Below the pieces are notes generated by a model, which saw only the letters and a list, made by a program, of their open reading frames with translations, was not told the DNA's origin and did no database searches. From positions 1-23,090 of the forward strand of contig DATAUF010000029.1 of the NCBI GenBank assembly GCA_036268405.1: 23,090 bases of DNA. The letters run 5' to 3'. This document shows, piece after piece, positions 1 to 5,990 of the stretch. This stretch comes from DASZTV01 sp036268405 (GTDB taxonomy: Bacteria; Actinomycetota; Actinomycetes; JAFAQI01). A program made the position numbers and the translations under genes. Numbering within the stretch: position 1 is the first letter of the stretch; every line of letters begins with the position of its first letter.

Positions 1-32
1 CCGTCAGGACCGCAAGTCCGTCGGTTTGTGAA

Positions 33-48
33 CCGCTACGCGTAGCGG
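33..48. repeat. 16-bp perfect palindrome
   Basis: CCGCTACGCGTAGCGG reads the same on both strands. It lies about 60 bp upstream of the first gene. It could be an operator or the stem of a terminator from a gene to the left. No T-tract follows on the plus strand. The rest of bases 1-106 shows nothing else I can assign. Confidence 0.5.
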
Positions 49-106
49 GGCTACAGCCAACGAATCAAAGCCCACGCGAAAGACACTGGCGAGTAGGTTC
101 CGTCGC

Positions 107-568
107 ATGGATCCTTCCAGTGAGACCAAGGACAGCGCGTCCGTCGAGCGCGTCATCCCGGCAACCCCCGAGGCGATCTTCGCGCTGATCGCCGATCCCA
201 GCCGTCACCACGAAATCGATGGCAGCGGCACGGTACGAGACGCGAAGGACATGCCGGCGACACTCGAGCTCGGCGCGAAGTTCGGCATGTCGATGAAGCT
301 GGGTGTTCGGTACTCGACGGTGAGCACCGTCATTGAGTACGAGCCCGGTCGTCGCCTCGCCTGGCAGACCTACCCAACGGTGGGCGGCCGGCTCGCCGGC
401 GGTCGCATCTGGCGCTACGAGCTCGAACAGGTCGAGGGCGGGACCCGGGTACGGGAGACCTGGGACATCTCTCAGGAGCGGGTCAAGGCCATCGTCCGTC
501 CCGCGCGAGCCAGGAGCATCGAGTCCATGACGAAGACCCTCGAACGGATCGAGCAGATCCTCGCCTGA
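107..568 (+). CDS. SRPBCC family (polyketide cyclase/START-like) protein
   Basis: A 153-residue soluble protein with the START/Bet v 1 fold pattern seen in Polyketide_cyc2-type proteins. It opens with a short strand (SVERVIPATPEAIFALIADP, about residues 11-30) and helix. A run of beta strands follows (GMSMKLGVRYSTVSTVIEYEPGRRLAWQT), then a C-terminal amphipathic helix ending ERIEQILA. The fold binds hydrophobic ligands, and most actinobacterial copies have no assigned substrate. There is no signal peptide or membrane segment. The ATG at 107 begins just ahead of the conserved first strand, and upstream there is only a weak GAGTAGG-like ribosome-binding site. A crotonase-family gene follows 90 bp downstream on the same strand, so co-transcription is possible. 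The family call is good; the function is unknown. Confidence 0.85.
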   Translation: MDPSSETKDSASVERVIPATPEAIFALIADPSRHHEIDGSGTVRDAKDMPATLELGAKFGMSMKLGVRYSTVSTVIEYEPGRRLAWQTYPTVGGRLAGGRIWRYELEQVEGGTRVRETWDISQERVKAIVRPARARSIESMTKTLERIEQILA

Positions 569-658
569 GCCGTAGCGCGGCCGCCGGAGTGCCGTCCCTG
601 GCGGTGCCGAGCCCAGCTGCCGCGCGACGAGGCCGCTCGAACCCGTAGGTTTCCCGGC

Positions 659-1414
659 ATGGGTTCCGCAACCGCGGTCGAGCTCGTCGATACCGACGGT
701 GTCCGGCGGATCAGGTTCAACCGCCCGGACAAGCTCAACGCCCTCAACCCGGAGATCCGCGACGCGTTGTGGACTGAGCTGAATCGGCTCGTCGAAGATC
801 CGCGGACGCGCGTTCTCGTCATCAGCGGCAACGGTCGCGCCTTCTCGTCCGGCGTGGATTTGGGATCCGCCGGCGACGACCGCGAGTCAGGCGACTGGGC
901 CAGCGAGCGCCTCGCGACTGGCCGGTGGCAGCGCATCCTCGATTTGCTCGAGCAGATCCCGCAGGTCACCGTGGCCAGCCTGCACGGCCACTGCATCGGC
1001 GGCGCGGCACTCATCGCGGCGTCGTGTGACCTCCGCATCGGTGCCGACGACCTGCAGATGCGTATCCCCGAGCTCGAGCTCGGCATCCCGTTGACGTGGG
1101 GTGGACTACCGCGACTACAGCGCGAGATCGGGCTGCCCCTCACCCGCGACTTGGTGATGACGGGGCGCGCGCTGTCCGCCGAGGAAGCTCTTCGCGCTGG
1201 CTTCATCCAGCGTCTGGCTGCGCTCGACCAACTCCCTGAGGCCACCGATCAACTGGTCCGGGAGCTGCTCGAGATGCCGCCCGCCCCGTTGGCGATGACG
1301 CGCGCCGCGTTGAGTGCGCTGAGCCGCGACCAGATCGGCGCCAAATCGTGGGCGGACGCGGACCTGCTGAGATGGTCGACCCGCGAAGGACGTGCGGAAC
1401 GAGCCGGGGAATGA
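659..1414 (+). CDS. Enoyl-CoA hydratase/isomerase (crotonase) family protein
   Basis: A 251-residue protein of normal length for a crotonase. The N-terminal strand is followed by the IRFNRPDKLNALN motif (about residues 18-30). The acyl-CoA oxyanion region is GNGRAFSSGVDLGSAG near residues 58-73, and a second oxyanion glycine sits in HCIGGAALIAASCDLRIG near residues 111-128. The family acts on acyl-CoA thioesters in fatty-acid or aromatic-acid breakdown. Aligned by eye with rat mitochondrial hydratase, the second catalytic glutamate (the PE of RIPELELG) is present. The first (GGGCE in the rat enzyme) is replaced by leucine. This fits an isomerase or another crotonase reaction better than a classical hydratase. 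The TGA stop is 8 bp from the stop of the convergent GH25-like gene, with no terminator between them. The exact substrate cannot be read from the sequence. Confidence 0.88.
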   Translation: MGSATAVELVDTDGVRRIRFNRPDKLNALNPEIRDALWTELNRLVEDPRTRVLVISGNGRAFSSGVDLGSAGDDRESGDWASERLATGRWQRILDLLEQIPQVTVASLHGHCIGGAALIAASCDLRIGADDLQMRIPELELGIPLTWGGLPRLQREIGLPLTRDLVMTGRALSAEEALRAGFIQRLAALDQLPEATDQLVRELLEMPPAPLAMTRAALSALSRDQIGAKSWADADLLRWSTREGRAERAGE

Positions 1415-1421
1415 GCAGTCG

Positions 1422-2246
1422 CTACACCCGCGCGACGATGCGCGACAGCAGGAACCCGTGGCCTGCGCCCAGCGCGTGGTTGCGGGTCGCGTCGAGCACC
1501 GGACACGTGAGGTCCTCATCGAGGTGCCGGGTGTACTGCACCAGCCACGTCTGTCCACCCGTCGCCGTACGCCGGCACATCGGCTTGGTAGGCCGCGCCT
1601 TGCCGTGACCGCTCGGCAGCCACTGCGGGACGACCAGCCGGTAGTGGCCGACCAGGTCCCGCCACATCAGATGGGTCGTGTAGACGCCGAACCGCTTGTG
1701 CCGGTGCCGCAGCTCACGGACCATTCCCTCGATCACCGCGCGGTTGCGACGGTTGCTGTGCGTCCACGGCTGCTGGTGGCGGAACTCGACGTCGAGCCAC
1801 ACCATCGGCGAGCGCATGTGATGGCGGTGCAGGGTCCGCAGCGCGTCGACGACCTGCCGGGCTCCGTCGTTGTGCAGCCGGCACATCAACCGCCCGTGGC
1901 AGCGACCGTAAAGCCCGTGGTTGGCCCGGGCCCGCTGGTGACGCGTGGGGTACGACGCGACCAGATACCCGCCGACCTTCACATGATGCGACCGCGCCCA
2001 GCGGAGCTGGGACGACAGACAAGGGTTCACGGTGTGGCCGGTGCCATGGGTCAGGCCGAGGATGGCGTAGGACGGCCGGGCCGACGGCATGTGATGGGCG
2101 GCGTGCCCCCGGCACTGCGGCCACGACACGTCGAAGCCGTGGGTGTACGTGGAGGCAGCGGCGGTTGCCGGCGACTCGCCCGCGGTGCCGAAGACGACAA
2201 CCGTGGCGAGCAGGGCGACCGCAGCCCGAAGTCGGGCACGGTGCAT
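1422..2246 (-). CDS. Secreted GH25-like (glycoside hydrolase-type TIM barrel) protein
   Basis: A 274-residue protein with a signal peptide: MHRARLR, a hydrophobic stretch around residues 8-20, then an Ala-rich cleavage region near residue 30. The mature part begins with GFDVSWPQC (Asp39). It contains MVWLDVEF near residues 148-155, with Asp152 and Glu154 spaced like the catalytic DxE of GH25 lysozymes. This suggests an extracytoplasmic cell-wall hydrolase-like barrel. Enzyme activity is inferred, because many actinobacterial relatives are uncharacterised. Six cysteines (45, 76, 116, 122, 224, 248) could form three disulfides, as expected outside the cytoplasm. The protein is unusually rich in histidine and arginine. 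The ATG at 2246 leads directly into the signal peptide; the Shine-Dalgarno is weak (GGGG). It is convergent with the crotonase gene and diverges from the tRNA-Phe. Confidence 0.75.
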   Translation of the reverse strand: MHRARLRAAVALLATVVVFGTAGESPATAAASTYTHGFDVSWPQCRGHAAHHMPSARPSYAILGLTHGTGHTVNPCLSSQLRWARSHHVKVGGYLVASYPTRHQRARANHGLYGRCHGRLMCRLHNDGARQVVDALRTLHRHHMRSPMVWLDVEFRHQQPWTHSNRRNRAVIEGMVRELRHRHKRFGVYTTHLMWRDLVGHYRLVVPQWLPSGHGKARPTKPMCRRTATGGQTWLVQYTRHLDEDLTCPVLDATRNHALGAGHGFLLSRIVARV

Positions 2247-2284
2247 ATCTGGGACCCCGTGAGTGCAGCGTGTTGTGTGGCGGA

Positions 2285-2305
2285 TTCGTACGAAGACTGT
2301 CTTCG
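2285..2305. promoter_or_regulatory. Two overlapping palindromes upstream of the GH25-like gene
   Basis: TTCGTACGAA (2285-2294) is a perfect palindrome. It shares CGAA with CGAAGACTGTCTTCG (2291-2305), a 7-bp inverted repeat around one central base. The pair sits about 40 bp upstream of the start codon on the minus strand, where an operator would be expected. No regulator can be named. Confidence 0.35.
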
Positions 2306-2367
2306 ACAGCCTCTCTGGGTTCCTGAAGCACTATCTGACCGATTTCGAGGCCTGTTCCGCCTACCCT

Positions 2368-2373
2368 TAGACT
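2368..2373 (+). promoter_or_regulatory. Candidate -10 element for tRNA-Phe
   Basis: TAGACT matches the actinobacterial TAnnnT -10 pattern and lies 28 bp before the mature tRNA 5' end. With an 18-bp spacer the -35 would be TTCGAG at 2344-2349, which is a poor match. The assignment rests on position and on the -10 hexamer alone. Confidence 0.35.
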
Positions 2374-2401
2374 CGTCCGATCCCTGCGGCTCAGGCCGCG
2401 C

Positions 2402-2475
2402 GGGCAGGTAGCTCAGTTGGTACGAGCGTCCGCCTGAAAAGCGGAAGGTCGGCGGTTCGACCCCGCCCCTGCCCA
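2402..2475 (+). tRNA. tRNA-Phe (GAA)
   Basis: All arms fold. The 7-bp acceptor stem pairs GGGCAGG (2402-2408) with CCTGCCC (2468-2474), and A2475 is the discriminator. The D stem is GCTC/GAGC. The anticodon stem pairs TCCGC (2429-2433) with GCGGA (2441-2445) around the loop CTGAAAA, with anticodon GAA at 2436-2438. The variable loop has 5 nt. The T stem is GGCGG/CCGCC with a TTCGACC loop. The genome then reads CC followed by G, so the final A of CCA is not encoded. This is a 74-nt tRNA matching the usual actinobacterial tRNA-Phe in nearly every position. It stands alone, with no other tRNA nearby. Confidence 0.97.
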
Positions 2476-2613
2476 CCGAAGACCCGTGCCGATCCCACAT
2501 GAACAAAGCGTGCCCGGTCGGTCCCACCGCTGAGTTCGCTGCGGCGCAAGCCCCGCCCTTGGAGCAGGAGTAGGACTCTTAAGCAAGCCGGTCGGGCGGT
2601 CGAGACCAAAGAG

Positions 2614-3495
2614 GTGACCCAGCCCCAGCAGGTGACGGCGGTTCACCCTGCCGTCGCGGCGATCCAGCACGCCTCGTTGACCGCGCTGGCCTTCGCGGTC
2701 GTTGCGGTCGCGCTTATCGGCACGGATGCGGCCGTCGCCGTCGCGCGGACCGCGCGATCCTCATCGCCGGCCGCGGGGCAGGTCGATGGCAGCCACCCGG
2801 GCGCACCCGTGACGCCCGGAGTGACCGCTGCTCCGACGACGCCGGCGTCGCCCGCCACCCCGGGGACGAGGACGAGGCAGCGCGCGCTAAAGGCTCTCCT
2901 CGCGGACACGCTCGCCAAGGCCGTCGCGCAGCACACCGTCCACTCGGTCGCGCGCAACGTGTCGAAGAAGGGCGTGTCGGTGTTCGTCGACGACGACGCG
3001 AGAAACGGCGGCATCCAACGGATCAGCATCTACGGCGGCCACATCCAGATCCGCGTCGTCGGCTCGACGACGTACTTCACCGGTGATCGGCGCGGACTTG
3101 AGAAGTACTTCAGCTTCAGCGCCCCCGAGGTGACTGCGCTCGGTAAGCAGTGGATCCCGCTGGTCTCAGGCCAGGCCGGCTACAAGGCCGTCACCGAAGG
3201 CGTGACGATCGCATCGACATTGAGCGAGGATCGGATCATCGGACACCTGCGCCGCGAGCCCGATAGGACCCTCGACGGCCAGCCGGTGTTCGGGATCTCC
3301 GGCCGCGCCACCGGCGCCGGTGCCCCCCACCACGCGGACGCCACCATGTGGATAAACAGCAGTACCGGTCTGCCGGTCGAGTTCGACGCCGCCAATGGCG
3401 ATCAGCAGCTCACCCAGTCCTTCTCGGCCTGGGGCAGGCCGATCCACCTTGAGTCACCCGCGAACGTCGCCGGGCAAAACGGGCTGTCGAGCTAG
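2614..3495 (+). CDS. Membrane-anchored or secreted hypothetical protein, LppX/LolA-like
   Basis: A 293-residue protein from a GTG start. A hydrophobic segment at about residues 21-45 (TALAFAVVAVALIGTDAAVAVA) acts as a signal anchor or signal peptide. A low-complexity Ala/Pro/Thr linker follows to about residue 85. The remainder is a beta-rich domain with lines such as VFVDDDARNGGIQRISIYGG, IQIRVVGSTTYFTGD and HADATMWINSSTGLPVEFD. This pattern (a measured quantity, 'free energy' strands, then WINSSTGLPV near the end) resembles actinobacterial LppX/LprG or LolA-fold proteins that bind lipids. There is no lipobox cysteine, so it is probably not a lipoprotein. GAGGTG immediately before the reading frame leaves the start uncertain; a GTG at 2632 is an alternative. 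Its TAG stop (3493-3495) overlaps the TAG stop of the convergent DUF4012 gene. Confidence 0.7.
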   Translation: MTQPQQVTAVHPAVAAIQHASLTALAFAVVAVALIGTDAAVAVARTARSSSPAAGQVDGSHPGAPVTPGVTAAPTTPASPATPGTRTRQRALKALLADTLAKAVAQHTVHSVARNVSKKGVSVFVDDDARNGGIQRISIYGGHIQIRVVGSTTYFTGDRRGLEKYFSFSAPEVTALGKQWIPLVSGQAGYKAVTEGVTIASTLSEDRIIGHLRREPDRTLDGQPVFGISGRATGAGAPHHADATMWINSSTGLPVEFDAANGDQQLTQSFSAWGRPIHLESPANVAGQNGLSS

Positions 3496-5288
3496 CCGCA
3501 CGCCGAGCCGACGAGCCGGACCACCTCGGGGTTGATCCCGGGCTGACGCCACACCGTAACCGGGTCGTCGTGGCGCGGCTCGATCACGTGGAACACCAGC
3601 GTCGTTGTTGCACCGGCCGCGGTATCGATCTCCACGTCATAACGGGGATGCCCTACCTCCTCGCCGATCGACGCAGCGATCGACGTCCCGTCGGCGGTGA
3701 CCCCGAGCAGGTTCGCACCGTGCGTCGTGTAGAGCGCGACGAGCGACCGCTCGCTTCCGACCGGGAAACGACCGGTGCCACCCAACCGGGTGGTGACGTA
3801 TGCAGGCAGGTTCGCCGGCGCCCCGTTGTGCAGCCGCACAGTGACGGTCGAAAGTTGCTCACCCGAGACCGAGCATGCGGTGCGGTCGTACGTCACGGAC
3901 TTCTCGAGGTAGTAGTCGAGCTTGCTGCCCTGCGAGTTGTTGACGGTCACCGCGACAAACGGCGATTCCGTGTCCGGCAGACCACCGGCAAGCGGTGTGG
4001 CGTCGAGTGTCGACTGCTCCTCAGCGCGCGCGCTCCAGACCATGAGTCGATGCTCGGTGACGGCGTGGCTCATCGCCTCGACGAGAGCATGCGCGCTGCC
4101 ATGCGGCGCGTTGACGAGCTGATTCGCCGCAGCCCGCGCGACCCGGATGAAGAAGGCCTGGCGGGCAGCCAACGAGTCGAACCGCGAGTAGGCCTCCTGC
4201 TCGGTCAAGGCGACGATGTTCTTCCCCGAAACCTTGGTGCCGTCAGCGAGGTAGGCCGGGCCGGTCGCGCTTAGCAAGTAGGACAGCGTCGTCGGATCTG
4301 CGGCAATCGCACCATCGAGCTGCTCACCGGTCTTTGCCTTCCACATCGCGACCCAGACCTTCCCCACGGTCGGGAAGTCCGGGCTGAGGTCTGAGTCCAC
4401 GAAGTCCGTCAGCGCATCGGTGTCGGCATAGGTGTTGCGGTACGCCGCTCCGACCGGGACCGGAGGACTCGGCGGCAGATTCAGAAAGCTGTTGTTCTCG
4501 AAGCGCCCGAATGAAAGGCGGCCGTTGGACACGGTGAGGACCGCCGTAACGCCTGGCAGGCCACCCAGGCCGCGCGCTTCGGCATCGTTCTCCACGACCA
4601 GCAGATAGCGGCGGGTGCCCTGTCCGCCGAGCATGCCGGGTGCGAGCGCCGCCGCATCGTGCGCATCGCGAAGAATCCGATGGAGCTGCCCGATCAACGA
4701 CGAGGCGCCGGTCCGGGCGTGGTTGGCGGGTGGCAGCCACGTCGAGTGCGGCAGCGCCGCGACCTGTCGCTGGGCCTGTGCCGTCGCCGCGGCAGCGACA
4801 TCGAGCGGGTCGACCGCCGACGCGAATGCAGCAAGGCGGACCGCGCCATCAGGCAGTCGTAGCTGCGAGGGTGTGAGGTCATCGCCCGCCTGCACCGCAG
4901 CCGGCAGCGCACGATCTGCCAGCGTCACCGCGACACCGGCCAGACCGCGCTCGACCTTCGCGGGGCGGCCGAGCCAGGGCACCTGGCCGACGCCCGCCCA
5001 TGCCGGTCCGGCGAGCCAGTCATGAGCATCGTGTGCCTGGGACTGCGCCTTGGTCATCCATCGATGCGCCGCGTCATGGTCCGAAGCGAGCAGCGCGTGC
5101 CTTACCTGGTCGACGTCACTCTTTGCTTGCTCGAGGTGGTGCCGCGCGACCCGACCGGTCGCAAGAAAATAGAGCAGCACAACACCACAGAGGACGGCGA
5201 GCCAGCGCAGCACACGGCGTACCGAAATGATGGCCGGGAGTTCAGCGGCCGTTGGCGAGCGGGGCTCGACAACCGGCGACTCAGCCAC
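3492..5288 (-). CDS. DUF4012 domain membrane protein
   Basis: A 598-residue protein with one N-terminal transmembrane helix (about residues 28-45, LRWLAVLCGVVLLYFLATG). It is preceded by a cytoplasmic Pro/Glu-rich tail and followed by a helical extracytoplasmic region. The DUF4012 signature is clear: YLLVVENDAEARGLGGLPG, then GRLSFGRFEN and a D-x-D-x-L-T-DFVDSDLSPDFP stretch. In actinobacteria DUF4012 proteins are often found beside surface-polysaccharide or envelope genes; their biochemical role is unknown. The GTG at 5288 has no good Shine-Dalgarno. It lies only 24 bp after the stop of the upstream LPFTG gene, so translation may depend on that gene and the two probably form one transcript. 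The stop overlaps the convergent neighbour's stop by 2 bp within GCTAGC. Confidence 0.87.
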   Translation of the reverse strand: MAESPVVEPRSPTAAELPAIISVRRVLRWLAVLCGVVLLYFLATGRVARHHLEQAKSDVDQVRHALLASDHDAAHRWMTKAQSQAHDAHDWLAGPAWAGVGQVPWLGRPAKVERGLAGVAVTLADRALPAAVQAGDDLTPSQLRLPDGAVRLAAFASAVDPLDVAAAATAQAQRQVAALPHSTWLPPANHARTGASSLIGQLHRILRDAHDAAALAPGMLGGQGTRRYLLVVENDAEARGLGGLPGVTAVLTVSNGRLSFGRFENNSFLNLPPSPPVPVGAAYRNTYADTDALTDFVDSDLSPDFPTVGKVWVAMWKAKTGEQLDGAIAADPTTLSYLLSATGPAYLADGTKVSGKNIVALTEQEAYSRFDSLAARQAFFIRVARAAANQLVNAPHGSAHALVEAMSHAVTEHRLMVWSARAEEQSTLDATPLAGGLPDTESPFVAVTVNNSQGSKLDYYLEKSVTYDRTACSVSGEQLSTVTVRLHNGAPANLPAYVTTRLGGTGRFPVGSERSLVALYTTHGANLLGVTADGTSIAASIGEEVGHPRYDVEIDTAAGATTTLVFHVIEPRHDDPVTVWRQPGINPEVVRLVGSACG

Positions 5289-5312
5289 TTCGAGTCGCGG
5301 ACGAGCCTTTCG

Positions 5313-5843
5313 TCAGACCGCGGCGGCGTGGGTCCGGCGGCGGCGGACGACCAGCAGTGATCCACCGACGCCGACGAGCACGACACCCGCGAGCGTCATC
5401 TGCCAGACGTCATTGCCACCAGTGAACGGGAGGCTGCTGCCACTCGACGACGAGGAGGCGGGCGCTGAGGCGCCTGCGGCGGTGACGGTGAAGGCCTGGA
5501 TGACGGTGTGGCCTGAGGTCTGTCCGGTCATGATGAGGTGGTGAAGGCCCGCCGGGAAGTCCGCGGGGATGGTGAAGTGCACCGTCGCGCGTCCTGACGC
5601 GCTCGCGATCGTGCTGCCCAGGAACACCGGCACCGACGCGCCATCGGCCCTGACGTTCTCGCCCGGGTCGAATCCGCACGCGGTTCCCGAGTCAGCGCTG
5701 CCGTCCGTCGTCTGGGTGGAGCCCATCGAGGTGCAGTCGGTCGGTGGGTAGCTGTTGTCCGCGAGTGCAGGTGCGGCGAACAGCAGAGAGGCAGATGCCG
5801 CGCTGGCGACAGCCAGGCTGGCGACAAGTCGAGTCCGGCGCAC
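5313..5843 (-). CDS. Sortase-anchored surface protein with LPFTG motif
   Basis: A 176-residue protein with a standard sortase-substrate layout. The signal peptide MRRTRLVASL...FAAPALA has a probable cleavage after residue 28. A small beta-type domain has two cysteines (37 and 56). A Ser/Ala-rich stalk leads to LPFTG (residues 138-142), then a hydrophobic helix (about 149-166) and a basic tail RRRR. After export a sortase would link the threonine to the cell wall. No sortase gene is in the window. GTG at 5843 is preceded by GGGAGGT with 4-5 nt spacing, a strong ribosome-binding site that fixes the start. It lies immediately upstream of the DUF4012 gene. The ectodomain matches no family I recognise; lines such as FTIPADFPAGLHHLIMTG suggest an Ig-like sandwich. 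Confidence 0.87.
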   Translation of the reverse strand: MRRTRLVASLAVASAASASLLFAAPALADNSYPPTDCTSMGSTQTTDGSADSGTACGFDPGENVRADGASVPVFLGSTIASASGRATVHFTIPADFPAGLHHLIMTGQTSGHTVIQAFTVTAAGASAPASSSSSGSSLPFTGGNDVWQMTLAGVVLVGVGGSLLVVRRRRTHAAAV

Positions 5844-5990
5844 CGCTACCTCCCAAATGACCGATCCACAAGACGGGTCATGACTTTGATTCCGAGATCC
5901 ATTGAATCATTCCCCGGAAATGCTATTGAACCACTTTCGGGCCAAATCCCGCCAAAGCGGACAGGAACGCCGATCGGCCCACTAACCAGG
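5844..5990. other. Relatively AT-rich intergenic region upstream of the LPFTG gene
   Basis: These 147 bp separate the SpoIIE-type phosphatase stop from the LPFTG gene on the same strand. They are visibly richer in A and T than the surroundings. They contain ATTGAA twice as a direct repeat (5901-5906 and 5925-5930) around a CCCCGG core. A promoter for the LPFTG-DUF4012 pair most likely lies here, but I cannot fit a convincing -35/-10 pair. I see no clear terminator hairpin for the phosphatase gene. Confidence 0.4.

Noticed and set aside
569..658. Terminator between the SRPBCC and crotonase genes
   Set aside because: Only short GC-rich complementarities, no stable stem; read-through is more likely.
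1392..2411. Plus-strand open frame of 339 codons over the GH25-like gene and running into the tRNA
   Set aside because: The opposite strand carries a signal peptide and GH25-like motifs. The plus frame enters the tRNA and shows no domain.
2476..2613. Further tRNA or small RNA after tRNA-Phe
   Set aside because: No second cloverleaf can be folded in this stretch, and there is no strong hairpin with a T-tract.
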